From Camelimonas lactis (lineage in GTDB: Bacteria > Pseudomonadota > Alphaproteobacteria > Rhizobiales > Beijerinckiaceae), in contig NZ_SLWL01000009.1 in assembly GCF_004342915.1 (NCBI RefSeq), positions 118,526 to 182,525 on the forward strand: 64,000 bases of DNA, in the 5' to 3' direction. A program made the translations under genes and the position numbers. Shown piece by piece: positions 26,221 to 35,613 of this stretch; the first letter of the stretch is position 1; every line of letters begins with the position of its first letter. The notes under the pieces were generated by a model that was not told the origin of the DNA, searched no databases, and saw only the letters and a list, made by a program, of their open reading frames with translations.

Positions 26221-28722
26221 ATGATGCTGCGTGCTGACAGGTCGATTCTGAGAGCCTGTTTGGGAATTCAGCGGCGGGGATCCGACGGGGAATTCTTGCG
26301 CCATGCCGGAAGGCGCCCGCCGCCAACAGCCATTGACGCGGGCAGGATTGCCGGCGCCGCGGGGCGGGAAGAAAGCCGCCGGGCCAACCCGCCTGAGCTT
26401 TTCAGACAGGCCCTGAGCGTCTTTGCCCTCGCCACGGCGCTGGCCGTGAGCGGCGCCGCCGGGGCGCAACCGTACGCCCGGCCGTTGCCCCGGGATGCAG
26501 CCCAGGCGTGGATACTGGATTCGCAGGATGCGCAGTCCGGCGATGATGACGACGCCAGGGATTGGGACGGACCGGAGCCCGGGGAGCCGGAGCAGGACTT
26601 CCAGGGCGAGGCGCCGGATCAGCGGGAGTTTCTTGACCGGTCGCCCCAGGAAGAGACGCCCCGGGACCACCCCGCCCCCCGCGAAGAGGAGCGCGAACAG
26701 GACGACTGGCGCGCGCCCACGCCGCCTGAGCACCCCGACGCACGACCCGGCGATGAGTGGGACCAGGGACAGGGGCACGGCCAGGGGCAGGGGCATCAGC
26801 AGGAGCAACAGTCCCCGGACGCGCCCGACGGCGCCGACAACGGAGACATGCAGCAGACCCGGCGCATGGACCGGTCGCAGCAGATCATCACCCTCTACCA
26901 TGAGCCGGAACCGAACCGGACGCCGCTCCCCCACGCGCCAGCGCCAGGCCAGACCCAGGCTGGCGCGCCGCCGGCGGGCGCCAGCCCTGACGTCACTGCC
27001 TCGATCAGCCGCGCGCCATCGGCCGACGCCGGACGCGACGCGCCGGACGCCGCCGCGCCCCTTCCGGGTGAAATGCCCCGCGCCGCCGACGCCATGCGCC
27101 CCACCATCGCGCCGCCAGAAGCCGGCGATGCCAGCGCGCCCGCGCCGGGCGGGCAAACAGCGTCGCTCCCCAACGACAACGCGGCGCAAGCCTTTCCGGA
27201 GCTTCCGCCGCCGCCTGAAGTCGACGCCAACGCGCTGCTGGCCGACACCATCCTTTTGCAGGCCCGCGCCCTGCTCGACGCGCCCGCCACGTTCGCGGGC
27301 AGCCGCCTCGACGCCGCCCAGCAGGCGGAATTGCGCAAGTTTTATGCGGAGCGCACCGCGCCGCTGTGGATCGGGCGCGGCCAGTGGACGGCAGCCGCCC
27401 GCGCCGTGCAGGACAAGCTGGAGCGGGCCTGGGAAGAGGGCATGGAGCCGGCGGATTACCCGGCCGCCGGTCTGCCCGCTGTCGCCGCATCGCCCGATGT
27501 GCTTGCGGCCGCAGAAGTCCGCCAGTCGGTCAATGCGGTGAAATACGCCCGTGACGCGTCGGGCGGTCGCATCGACCTGCCGCGCCTGTCGCGACTGATC
27601 ACCCCGAAGCTCGACCTGCCCGGCGCCGCCAGCGTGCTGGGCCGCCTCGCCGACGCATCAGCGCACAATGGCGACGTCGCGGCCCTGCTTGGCGATTACA
27701 ATCCGAAGCACCCTGGCTATCTGGCCCTGCGCGGCAAGCTGATCGAGCTGCGCGCGGCCCGTCCGCCGGAGCCGCCCACGGCGCGGATCCCCGATGGCCC
27801 GGCGCTGCGGGTCGGCATGAGCGATCCGCGCGTCTCGCTGGTGCGCAGCCGCCTCGGCCTGACGCCCTCCGAAGATGTGCTCTACGACAGCGAGCTGGCG
27901 GCGGCGGTGGCCGGGTTCCAGCGCCGCAGCGGGCTGAAACCCACCGGCGTCCTGACCCGGCAGACCGTGGTGGCCATGGCGGGTGACCGCGTGCGGTTCG
28001 ACCAGCTTGCCGCGCAGGACGAGGCCGCCCTCATCGTCAACATGGAGCGCTGGCGCTGGCTGCCGCGCGAGCTGGGCCCCAACTACATCTTCGTGAACAT
28101 TCCGGAATACCGCATGCGCGTCGTGCGCGACGGCCATCTGGCGCACGAGGCGCGCGTGGTGGTTGGCAAGGCGGAAACGCCGACGCCGGTATTCTCGGAC
28201 ACGATGCAATACGCCGTGGTCAATCCGTACTGGAATGTGCCGCCGTCGATCCTGAAGAAGGAATTCCTGCCGGGGCTGGCCCGCGACCCGAACTATGCGG
28301 CGCGGCGCGGCTACGAAGTGGTTCGCCGCGGCAACAGCATCCACGTGCGCCAGCCGCCGGGCGAGCGCAACGCCCTCGGCCACATCAAGTTCATGTTCCC
28401 CAACGATCACGCGGTCTATCTGCACGACACGCCCTCACGCGCCCTGTTCGGCCGCGACAGGCGCGCCTTCAGCCATGGCTGCGTGCGCGTCGACAATCCG
28501 CTGCGCTTCGCCGAACTGGTGCTCGGCCCGCAATGGCCGCAGACGCGAATCAGGAAGCTGATCGGTCGCGGTGAGCGCACGGTGCGCCTGCAGGAGCCGC
28601 TGCCGATCCACCTCGCCTATTTCACCGCGTCCGTGGATGCGGCCGGCAAGCTGCACGCCCGCGAGGATATCTACGGGCTGGACCGCCGCATGCAGGCGGC
28701 GCTCGGCCAGACGCGCCGTTAG
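26221..28722 (+). CDS. L,D-transpeptidase (YcbB/LdtD-like) with very long N-terminal extension
   Basis: An 833-residue periplasmic enzyme predicted to form 3-3 cross-links or attach proteins to peptidoglycan. A hydrophobic signal-like segment at residues 64-82 (ALSVFALATALAVSGAAGAQ) follows an unusually long 63-residue head. Residues 83 to about 335 are low-complexity, rich in Asp, Glu, Gln, Pro and Ala. Then come the scaffold domain, a PG_binding_1 repeat (LYDSELAAAVAGFQRRSGLK) and a YkuD domain with VNPYWNVPPSI, YLHDTPSRALF and catalytic FSHGCVRV (Cys754). YcbB relatives have about 550-615 residues. The ATG at 26221 follows GGGGAG by 9 bases; a downstream start is possible but not obvious. 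It lies next to a DUF882 gene. Confidence 0.9.
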   Translation: MMLRADRSILRACLGIQRRGSDGEFLRHAGRRPPPTAIDAGRIAGAAGREESRRANPPELFRQALSVFALATALAVSGAAGAQPYARPLPRDAAQAWILDSQDAQSGDDDDARDWDGPEPGEPEQDFQGEAPDQREFLDRSPQEETPRDHPAPREEEREQDDWRAPTPPEHPDARPGDEWDQGQGHGQGQGHQQEQQSPDAPDGADNGDMQQTRRMDRSQQIITLYHEPEPNRTPLPHAPAPGQTQAGAPPAGASPDVTASISRAPSADAGRDAPDAAAPLPGEMPRAADAMRPTIAPPEAGDASAPAPGGQTASLPNDNAAQAFPELPPPPEVDANALLADTILLQARALLDAPATFAGSRLDAAQQAELRKFYAERTAPLWIGRGQWTAAARAVQDKLERAWEEGMEPADYPAAGLPAVAASPDVLAAAEVRQSVNAVKYARDASGGRIDLPRLSRLITPKLDLPGAASVLGRLADASAHNGDVAALLGDYNPKHPGYLALRGKLIELRAARPPEPPTARIPDGPALRVGMSDPRVSLVRSRLGLTPSEDVLYDSELAAAVAGFQRRSGLKPTGVLTRQTVVAMAGDRVRFDQLAAQDEAALIVNMERWRWLPRELGPNYIFVNIPEYRMRVVRDGHLAHEARVVVGKAETPTPVFSDTMQYAVVNPYWNVPPSILKKEFLPGLARDPNYAARRGYEVVRRGNSIHVRQPPGERNALGHIKFMFPNDHAVYLHDTPSRALFGRDRRAFSHGCVRVDNPLRFAELVLGPQWPQTRIRKLIGRGERTVRLQEPLPIHLAYFTASVDAAGKLHAREDIYGLDRRMQAALGQTRR

Positions 28723-29048
28723 TCGCCAATGCGGCGCCGCGAAAGCCATGCAGCGGACGGGCGCCAGCCGCCCGTTCGGAAATGACACACAGGCGCCGCG
28801 CGGGAAAATCGTTACCTGCCAGCGATTTGTCGAAAAATTCATCGCGGGCGCCCAGCTTTATGGCGGGAAACGGCGAAGCAGGCTAACCTCGCGTTAAGGC
28901 TTCTGGTCGAAAAGTCTGGCGCAGGGATACGCAATCGTGCCGGCGGCTTCCTTGCCCGGCGCGGGAACAGTCAACTGGCCCAAGGGCTGGTTATATGGCC
29001 GGCATGCGGCGCGCGCGCCCGCCGGTCATCCATCAGGGGTGAACCAGC
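28723..29048. other. Intergenic region between two cell-wall genes
   Basis: No gene is supported. AT-richer patches at 28825-28845 and around 28885 may hold a promoter for the DUF882 gene. AGGGG at 29035 is its probable ribosome-binding site. A clear terminator for the upstream gene is not visible. Confidence 0.4.
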
Positions 29049-30929
29049 TTGTCGTTGCCACGGCTCCATTTTCCTTTCCGTCCTGTGGCCGCGCGCGCGG
29101 CCAGCCTGTCCCGCGCCAGCGGCCTCTGGCGGCGGATCAGCGGCCTGACGGGCTCGGGCGGCTTCAGGGTGGGGCTCGGCGCCGTCGCGCTGGCGGGCGC
29201 CACGCTCACCGGCGCCTCGGAAACCCAGAACGCCATCGCCAATGGCGACACCCGCACCCTCAACCTGTATTACGCCCACACCAAGGAGACGATCTCCGTC
29301 ACCTTCAAGCGTTTCGGCTCCTATGACCGGGCGGCGCTGAAGCAGCTGAACTGGTTCCTGCGCGACTGGCGCCGCGAAGAGCCCACGAACATGGACCCGC
29401 GCCTGTTCGACCTGGTGTGGGAAGTGCATCGCGAACTGGGCTCGCGCGAGACGATTCACGTGCTCTCCGCCTACCGCGCGCCGGCCACCAACGCCATGTT
29501 GCGGCGCCGTTCCAGCCGCGTCGCGGAGCATAGCCAGCACATGCTCGGCAAGGCGATGGACTTCTACCTGCCGGACGTGCCGGCCGCCCGCATCCGCGCC
29601 GCGGCCGTGCGCCTGCAACGCGGCGGCGTCGGCTACTATCCGTCCTCGTACAACCCGTTCGTTCACCTCGACGTGGGTTCGGTGAGGGCCTGGCCGCGCC
29701 TGTCCTATGAACAGCTGGCCAGCATCTTCCCTGACGGCAAGACGGTGCACATTCCGGCGAACGGCCGGCCGATGGCGCGCTATGAGCAGGCGAAAGCCGA
29801 GATTCTCGCCCGGGGCGGCTCGGTGGCCGGGGCCACCGCCTACGCCGCGCAGGAAAACGCGCCGAAGAAGAGCTTCTGGGCCAGACTGTTTGGCGGCGGC
29901 GCCGATGAGGGCGAGGACGTCGCCGAACAGAAGGCGATCGCGGCCGCACCGCCTTACAAGCCGCGCACGGCGAAGGAAGCGGCCGCCACTGCCCAGCAGG
30001 TGGCCTGGGCCGAAGGCAACCAGACGACGGGCGACGCCGGCCTGCTCGGCTTCTTTGGCGGCGGCAAACAGCAGCAGGCCCAGCCGGTCGCCGTGGCGGC
30101 CGCGCCGCCGCCGTCCGCCGACCGTCTGCCGCCGCTGGAGCCGCAATCCACCCGCATTGCCGAAATGGCCCCTGTTCCGGCCGCGCGGCCGCAGGACCCG
30201 GCCTCGCTGGCGGCCATGCGGCCTGACGACGACGGCCAGCCGGACGCCAGCCCGGAAACGGGGCAGATGGGCATCGTGCCGTTGCCGCCGCGCCGCCCGG
30301 ATGATCCGCAGCTCAATATGGCCACCGCCGCGCTCAGCTCCGACGCCGTGGCCGCCAACACCATTGACGCGGCCATGGCGCCGCTGCCGCCCGTCCGCCC
30401 CCATGGCCTCGGCGGCGCCTCCGGCCAGGGAGCGCCCGCGACGGACATCGCCACGGATATCGCCACGGATGAGGCCGCGCCTGTCGCCGTCGCAGCCGCG
30501 CCCCTGCCGCCCGCGCGCCCGGCGGACCTGGGCGGACCGTCGCCCGAGGCACGCGCCGTGGCTGCCATTACGTCCGGCCGGCGCAGGTCGGACCTGGCCG
30601 GCGACGCCCTCGCCTACGCCGCCTCGCCTGAGACGACCTCGGCCCTCTCGCCCCTGCCGCCCATGCGGCCCATGGAGCTGCGCGGCGCCGCCGTCGCTCC
30701 GAAAGCTGAACGGAAACAACCGGCGGCCAGAAGCACCCCGACCACGCAGCCCCGCCGTCAGCCCGAAACCGCCAGCGCCCCGGCGCGCAAGAAGGAAAAA
30801 AACACCGGCGGCCTGCCGGATCGCATCGCCAACGCCTATTCCGACGCCACGTTCTCCAGCGAGGCGGAGAAGGATGACACCGGCGCCGCATTCGCCCGCG
30901 CCCTGCTGGCGCGCCGCAAGGTCGACTGA
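29049..30929 (+). CDS. DUF882 (M15-like peptidase fold) protein with long Ala/Pro tail
   Basis: A 626-residue secreted or membrane-anchored protein. A hydrophobic segment (VGLGAVALAGATLTGASET) follows a basic head. The DUF882/YcbK domain spans about residues 65-240 and keeps the M15-type metal pattern: His164 in EHSQHMLGKAMDF, Asp171 and His206 in FVHLDVGSV. Known relatives (MepK-type) cut peptidoglycan cross-links. From residue 240 to the end it is Ala/Pro-rich with many PLPPxRP-like motifs and no domain I recognise. The start is TTG at 29049, after AGGGGT. It follows the L,D-transpeptidase gene, suggesting linked cross-link making and cutting. Confidence 0.86.
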   Translation: MSLPRLHFPFRPVAARAASLSRASGLWRRISGLTGSGGFRVGLGAVALAGATLTGASETQNAIANGDTRTLNLYYAHTKETISVTFKRFGSYDRAALKQLNWFLRDWRREEPTNMDPRLFDLVWEVHRELGSRETIHVLSAYRAPATNAMLRRRSSRVAEHSQHMLGKAMDFYLPDVPAARIRAAAVRLQRGGVGYYPSSYNPFVHLDVGSVRAWPRLSYEQLASIFPDGKTVHIPANGRPMARYEQAKAEILARGGSVAGATAYAAQENAPKKSFWARLFGGGADEGEDVAEQKAIAAAPPYKPRTAKEAAATAQQVAWAEGNQTTGDAGLLGFFGGGKQQQAQPVAVAAAPPPSADRLPPLEPQSTRIAEMAPVPAARPQDPASLAAMRPDDDGQPDASPETGQMGIVPLPPRRPDDPQLNMATAALSSDAVAANTIDAAMAPLPPVRPHGLGGASGQGAPATDIATDIATDEAAPVAVAAAPLPPARPADLGGPSPEARAVAAITSGRRRSDLAGDALAYAASPETTSALSPLPPMRPMELRGAAVAPKAERKQPAARSTPTTQPRRQPETASAPARKKEKNTGGLPDRIANAYSDATFSSEAEKDDTGAAFARALLARRKVD

Positions 30930-30976
30930 CACCAGTCGCGCCAGAAGCCGCGCCGGCCAATGGGCGCGGCTGCGCG

Positions 30977-31005
30977 CACGCCGCGTCACGCCGCGTCACG
31001 CCGCA
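30977..31005. repeat. 10-bp tandem repeat, three copies
   Basis: CACGCCGCGT is repeated at 30977-30986 and 30987-30996, with a nearly identical third copy from 30997. It lies 48 bases after the DUF882 gene stop. Confidence 0.9.
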
Positions 31006-31106
31006 AGATCAGGCGGGGCAGATTTCCAGGCAAGACCCACCAGGCGGGATCACGCCAACCAGGCGGGGCTTGTCGCGCCCCTGACAGGAAACCCGGAGCC
31101 GCCCAT

Positions 31107-31135
31107 AAAAAAACCCTGGCCAGCCAGGGTTTTTT
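31107..31135. terminator. Terminator between the DUF882 gene and gapR
   Basis: A run of seven A, an ACCCTGGC/GCCAGGGT stem and six T residues make an intrinsic terminator usable from either side. Confidence 0.93.
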
Positions 31136-31247
31136 GTCATTGGCATCAGGGCCGCGGTAGGCATGCCCATCATGCGGGATGACGGCGCGCCGGCGCCCCG
31201 CCCGGCGGGAAGGGCCTTGCCCGCCGGAGCCGGCGCGCCGGCCGGGC

Positions 31248-31514
31248 TCACGCCATGCCGAGCGCCTGGAGATACAGTTCGAGGATCGCCTCCTCTTCCT
31301 GGCGCTCAGCCTGATCCTTCTTGCGAATGCGAAGAATCTGGCGGACCGCCTTGGCGTCGAAGCCGCGTCCCTTCAGTTCGGCGAACACTTCCTTGATATC
31401 GCCGGCGATGCCCGCCTTCTCCTCCTCAAGGCGCTCAAGGCGCTCAATGAACTGCTTCAGCTCGTCCGCCGCGACGCCGGAGTCGGCGACGTCAGCCATG
31501 CCAGGATTGCTCAT
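31248..31514 (-). CDS. gapR: DUF2312 nucleoid-associated protein GapR
   Basis: An 88-residue helical protein of the DUF2312 family. In Caulobacter GapR forms oligomers that clamp AT-rich, overtwisted DNA ahead of replication and transcription and support topoisomerases. The signature [20 protein letters not shown], then [17 protein letters not shown] and [20 protein letters not shown], is unmistakable. The ATG at 31514 or the one at 31499 may be the start; the first is listed. The gene stands alone with its own terminator region. Confidence 0.92.
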   Translation of the reverse strand: MSNPGMADVADSGVAADELKQFIERLERLEEEKAGIAGDIKEVFAELKGRGFDAKAVRQILRIRKKDQAERQEEEAILELYLQALGMA

Positions 31515-32071
31515 GGGTGTCCGGTTTCCTTGTGTGGATGACGGCGCGTCCGGCGCGCGGGCTCACGGGCCTGACGCCAGAAGCGCCCTCGGGCCGGGCG
31601 CGCGCCCGGCCGGGGATGACGCGGTTATATACTGCGCCAAATAAATCAAATCCGTTAATCGCGGCGCCCCCGAAACGGCCGGCTCCGGGGCGGCGGATCG
31701 CCTTCCCGTCCATACCCAGGCTGGCGCCGCCGTGGCGTTGCAGCGGTGCAACTTCAGTCTGGCCGCGCAGCCCCCTGAAAGGCATGATGACAGCAGGCGA
31801 TTCGTCCCGCCGGCGCCAGACGCCCGTTTCCCCGGGCGCGCGCCCGGCGCCACATATTCGCCGCCGCCCGGGCGCAGTTTGCGCTTTGCCCTGGAGCGTT
31901 TCCCGGCAGGGGCGCCCGCCGCCCTGCCGCCGGAAAACGCGTGAAGTCACAGAGAATAGAGGAAAAACTCTGTCCGGTCAGACGGAATTTTTCTCTCCCC
32001 GCGGAGTTCCCGCTCCGGTTGTCATGTCGCCGTCCCTTTTCCCTGTCAGGTTCAGCGTGGAGCTGTTTGCA
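31515..32071. other. Long upstream region between gapR and the DUF1036 gene
   Basis: This 557-base stretch between divergent genes holds no supported gene. An AT-rich patch at 31622-31662 (GGTTATATACTGCGCC, then AAATAAATCAAATCCG) is a good site for a gapR promoter. A weak TCCG/CGGA hairpin followed by ATTTTTCTCT lies at about 31973-31997 ahead of the DUF1036 gene and could act as a leader hairpin. Confidence 0.45.
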
Positions 32072-32545
32072 ATGTCGTCGCCAGGTTTTCCGGCAAAAGC
32101 CATTCGCGCGGGCGTCCGCATGGCGCTGTGTCTGGCTGTGGCTGGGGGCGCGCTGACGCTGGCCGCCGGGGCCGCGCGGGCCGATCTGCGCATGTGCAAC
32201 ATGACGGGCAGTCGCATCGGCGTCGCGCTGGGCTATCGCGACGCCCAGGGGTGGATCACCGAAGGGTGGTGGAATCTCGGGGCGAAAGGTTGTGAAACCC
32301 TGCTGCGCGGAGCGCTCGCCGCCCGCTTCTATTATATATATGCGGTTGATTACGACCGCGGCGGCGAATGGTCCGGCAAGGCCTTCATGTGCACCCGCGA
32401 CCGCGAGTTCTCCATTCGCGGCGTCGAGAATTGCCTGGCGCGGGGTTACGACCGCAATGGCTTCTTCGAGGTGGACACCGGAGAGCAGAAAAGCTGGACC
32501 ATCCAGCTGACCGACACGCCAAGGACGCCGGAGAATTCCAGATGA
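32072..32545 (+). CDS. DUF1036 secreted protein
   Basis: A 157-residue protein with an N-terminal signal peptide (MALCLAVAGGALTLAAGAARA) and the DUF1036 core: DLRMCNMTGSRIGVALGYRD, GWITEGWWNLGAKGCETLL and FYYIYAVDYDRGGEW. Paired cysteines suggest a periplasmic, disulfide-bonded small beta protein; its function is unknown. GTGGAGC lies 9 bases before the ATG. Its TGA stop overlaps the pyk ATG in ATGA, so the two genes are translationally coupled, an order repeated in many Rhizobiales. Confidence 0.88.
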   Translation: MSSPGFPAKAIRAGVRMALCLAVAGGALTLAAGAARADLRMCNMTGSRIGVALGYRDAQGWITEGWWNLGAKGCETLLRGALAARFYYIYAVDYDRGGEWSGKAFMCTRDREFSIRGVENCLARGYDRNGFFEVDTGEQKSWTIQLTDTPRTPENSR

Positions 32546-33990
32546 GACGTATGCGACGGGTCAAGGTTGTCGCCACATTAGGCCCGGCTTCTTCCACCGC
32601 CGACAGGATCGAGGCGCTGTTCCGCGCCGGCGCGGACCTGTTCCGCATCAATATGAGCCACACCTCCCGCGACGCCCTGCGCGAGCGCGTCGGCGACATT
32701 CGCGCCGTGGAAGCCCGCGTTGGCCGGCCGATCGGCATCCTCGCCGACTTGCAGGGGCCAAAACTGCGCCTCGGCGTCTTCGCCGGCGACAGGGTGACCC
32801 TCGACCGGGGCGCGAGCTTCACCCTCGACAACAGCGACGCCCCGGGCAACGTTGACCGGGTCAGGCTGCCTCACCCGGAGATTCTCGACGCCCTTGACGT
32901 CGGCCACCGCATCCTCGTCGATGACGGCAAGGTCGAGCTGGTGGTGACGGGCGTGAAGCGCACGAAGCAGAAGGTCGCGGTCGCCACCACCGTTGTCGTT
33001 CCCGGCGCCGTCTCCAACCGCAAGGGCGTCAGCCTGCCGGACACCACCATTCCGGTGTCGGCCCTCACCGACAAGGACCGCTCAGACCTCGACGCGGCGC
33101 TGGAATGCGGCGTCGACTGGATCGCCGTGTCGTTCGTCCAGCGTCCCGAGGACGTGGCCGACGTCAAGAAGACGGCGCGCGGCCGCGCCCTGGTGATGGC
33201 CAAGATCGAGAAGCCGCAGGCGGTGACCCGTCTCGACGAGATTTTCGAACTCGCGGACGGGGTCATGGTGGCGCGCGGCGACCTCGGCGTGGAAATGCCG
33301 CTGGAGCAGGTGCCCGGCATCCAGAAGCAGATTACCCGCATGGGCCGCCGCCTCGGCAAGCCGGTGGTCGTCGCCACGCAGATGCTGGAATCGATGATCA
33401 GTTCGCCGGTGCCGACCCGCGCCGAGGTGTCGGACGTGGCGACCGCCGTGTTCGAGGGCGCCGACGCGGTGATGCTGTCGGCGGAGAGCGCCGCCGGCCA
33501 GTTCCCGGTCGAAGCGGTCGCCACCATGAACCGCATCGGCGAGCAGGTGGAGAGCGATCCCAACTTCCGCACCATCATTACGGCGCAGCGCACCCAGCCG
33601 GAATCCACCGGCGCCGACGCCATCGCCGCCGCCGCCCGCACCATTTCCGAAACGGTGGACATCCGCACCATCGTGGCGTGGACCGCGTCCGGCGCCACCG
33701 GCCTGCGCATCGCCCGCGAGCGGCCGCAAACGCCGATGATCGCCCTGACCCCGCGCGAAACCACCGCCCGCCGTCTCGCGGTGGCGTGGGGCGTGCACGC
33801 GGTGGTGACGGAAGACGCCCATGACGTGGACGACATGACCGGCCGCGCCTGCGCCCTCGCCTGCTCGGAAGGCTTCGCCGCCCCAGCGGACCGGGTGCTG
33901 ATCGTCGCCGGCGTGCCCTTCGGCTCCCCCGGCGCCACCAACATGCTGCGCATGGCCTTCATCGGCTCCACCGGCAAGGGCGCGGCCTGA
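32542..33990 (+). CDS. pyk: Pyruvate kinase
   Basis: A 482-residue glycolytic enzyme that transfers phosphate from phosphoenolpyruvate to ADP. Motifs are KVVATLGPASS, FRINMSHTSRDAL, ILADLQGPKLRLG, MAKIEKPQAV with the catalytic lysine, MVARGDLGVEMPLEQVP and ADAVMLSAESAAGQFPVEA. The C-terminal domain (FAAPADRVLIVAGVPFGSPG) forms the allosteric part. The start overlaps the DUF1036 stop by four bases. A pyruvate kinase is often the terminal gene of this pair. Confidence 0.95.
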   Translation: MRRMRRVKVVATLGPASSTADRIEALFRAGADLFRINMSHTSRDALRERVGDIRAVEARVGRPIGILADLQGPKLRLGVFAGDRVTLDRGASFTLDNSDAPGNVDRVRLPHPEILDALDVGHRILVDDGKVELVVTGVKRTKQKVAVATTVVVPGAVSNRKGVSLPDTTIPVSALTDKDRSDLDAALECGVDWIAVSFVQRPEDVADVKKTARGRALVMAKIEKPQAVTRLDEIFELADGVMVARGDLGVEMPLEQVPGIQKQITRMGRRLGKPVVVATQMLESMISSPVPTRAEVSDVATAVFEGADAVMLSAESAAGQFPVEAVATMNRIGEQVESDPNFRTIITAQRTQPESTGADAIAAAARTISETVDIRTIVAWTASGATGLRIARERPQTPMIALTPRETTARRLAVAWGVHAVVTEDAHDVDDMTGRACALACSEGFAAPADRVLIVAGVPFGSPGATNMLRMAFIGSTGKGAA

Positions 33991-34078
33991 CGCGCCCCCC
34001 TGGGCTCCTGCCGGGTCTGCTAGAAGGGGCTGGCGCTCCCTGGCGGCGCAAGCCATGCGCCGTGGGGGCAGGCTCTCG

Positions 34079-34106
34079 CTGATGTGAGCCTTCTGATGTG
34101 AGCCTT
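34079..34106. repeat. 14-bp exact tandem duplication
   Basis: CTGATGTGAGCCTT occurs at 34079-34092 and 34093-34106. It is about 90 bases after the pyk stop, between two convergent genes, with no coding role. Confidence 0.92.
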
Positions 34107-34229
34107 GCAGGTCGCGGGCGCCGCAGCGTGCGCGATCTGACGCCAGGCAGGCGCATGAAATGGCCGGGCCTTGCGCGCCCGGGCATGCCCCCTGCAATCC
34201 GTTCAAATGCGCGTTCCGGGCGCGAACAG

Positions 34230-34859
34230 CTACAGGTCGCGCCCGTCCACGTCGGGAGCCAGCCGGTCGACGCGTTGCTTCAGCTCCGGCTGGAACGGGT
34301 TCAGCGCCAGTGACCGGCGCCACGCCTTCAGGGCGTTGCGGCTGTCGTCATTGCGGCTGAAAATCACGCCGAGGGCGGCCAGGGCCTGATAGTGGCGCGG
34401 CTCCAGTGTCAGGGCGCGCTTCAGGTCGACAGCAGCGCGCTGGTCGTCGCCCAGCAGGGTGAACAGCGTGGCGCGGCGGTTCCAGGCCTCGGCCCAGCCG
34501 GGGCGCAGCACGATCACCCGGTCCAGCAACTCCACCGCCAGCGCCTGGTCGCCGCCCAGGGTCGCCGCCACGGCCCGCCGCATCAACAGGTCGGCCGTCG
34601 GGCTGCCCGAGCGCAGCCACTGCTCCTCGATCCGGCGCGCGACGCCCTCGCCCTCCTCCTCGTCGGTAATCTTGCCGAGGCGTTCGAACAGGCGATCGAC
34701 CGGGTCGCCGCCCGGCTGCGGCGCAGCCTTCTCCTCCTTCACGCCCGCGCCTTCCCCAGCCGTCTGCGAGGCTGGCGCCGCAGACGCTGGAGCAACGCCA
34801 GCCAGCAGCACACAGGCCAGCATGATGGAAAACGCGGAGACGGGGGATCGCAAGGTCAT
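34230..34859 (-). CDS. Secreted TPR-repeat protein
   Basis: A 209-residue protein with a signal peptide (SIMLACVLLAGVAPASA) and at least two to three tetratricopeptide repeats. Examples are AVELLDRVIVLRPGWAEAWN, RAAVDLKRALTLEPRHYQAL and RNALKAWRRSLALNPFQP. The DPVDRLFERLGKITDEEEGE segment before the repeats is shared by a Rhizobiales family of uncharacterised periplasmic TPR proteins. The start at 34859 (MTLRSPVSAFS) gives the signal peptide. It likely acts as a protein-interaction scaffold; no partner is indicated by neighbours. Confidence 0.82.
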   Translation of the reverse strand: MTLRSPVSAFSIMLACVLLAGVAPASAAPASQTAGEGAGVKEEKAAPQPGGDPVDRLFERLGKITDEEEGEGVARRIEEQWLRSGSPTADLLMRRAVAATLGGDQALAVELLDRVIVLRPGWAEAWNRRATLFTLLGDDQRAAVDLKRALTLEPRHYQALAALGVIFSRNDDSRNALKAWRRSLALNPFQPELKQRVDRLAPDVDGRDL

Positions 34860-34951
34860 GCGCCCATAGTACGCCAGCGCCCCGAACCCGTTCAAGCAAC
34901 GCGGCCTGCGCCAACCCGACCGCGACGGACGGAAAACCTGATCCGCGCGGC

Positions 34952-34986
34952 AACAAAAAAAACGCCCGCGCGAAGCGCGGGCGTCC
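34952..34986 (-). terminator. Terminator of rpmJ
   Basis: Read on the minus strand, CGCCCGCGC and GCGCGGGCG form a GC-rich stem followed by eight T residues. It begins about 55 bases after the rpmJ stop and also separates it from the TPR gene. Confidence 0.93.
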
Positions 34987-35041
34987 TGAAAGCGTATCTG
35001 GCGCGCCGGCTGGCCTCTGGGGGCTTGCCGGCGGCGGCCAA

Positions 35042-35167
35042 TCAGCCCTGGCGGGCCTTGTAGCGCTTCTGGGTCTTGTTGATGATGAAGACGCGGCCCT
35101 TGCGACGCACCAGCTGGTTGTCGCGATGGCGGCCGAGCAGGGCCTTCAGAGAATTGCGGACCTTCAT
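35042..35167 (-). CDS. rpmJ: 50S ribosomal protein L36 (bL36), zinc-free type
   Basis: A 41-residue protein reading [20 protein letters not shown], then [20 protein letters not shown]. It lacks the Cys/Cys/Cys/His zinc ribbon of classical L36 and so is the C-minus (YkgO) form that is standard in alphaproteobacteria. The ATG at 35167 follows a GGAACCGGAA region on the gene strand. It stands alone outside the spc/alpha ribosomal operons. Confidence 0.96.
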   Translation of the reverse strand: MKVRNSLKALLGRHRDNQLVRRKGRVFIINKTQKRYKARQG

Positions 35168-35312
35168 GTTCCGGTTCCTGTATGGCGCGACGCAACCGCC
35201 TCGCCGGTTGGCGCATCTCACAGAAAGCGCCTTGCGTCGCGAACCATGAAACACGTCTGACTGGGTTCAAAGCCCCGCCGGCCGGTTGCGGCCTCACAGT
35301 GCTTTAATGAAA

Positions 35313-35387
<75 letters not shown>

Positions 35388-35613
35388 ATTTCCGCCGCTG
35401 TCTGCCCCAAAACCGGGGCCATGACAAGTCATCCGGAAAGGAATTTTTATCACCAGCGTGTGGTTCGCCTTGCGGCGCCCCGCCTGCTGGAGCCTTGCAG
35501 AGCCGGGCGCTCAGCAAGTGAGTGGGCTAATAGCCCCTCCCCTGACCGCTGGCAACACCCCCCTGTGTTGATAACTTCACATCACCCGGGAAAACTTCAC
35601 GGCTGGGGAAAAA

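Larger units (their letters stand above)
30930..31247. other. Convergent intergenic region with repeat and terminator
   Basis: It holds a 10-bp triplet repeat, two loose copies of CCAGGCGGG-type sequence around 31008-31070, and a strong hairpin terminator shared by the two converging genes. No gene is present. Confidence 0.6.

Noticed and set aside
28971..30989. A long Arg/Gly-rich minus-strand frame opposite the DUF882 gene
   Set aside because: The opposite strand has a signal segment, a metal site and family homology. This frame is a complement artefact of its Ala/Pro-rich codons.
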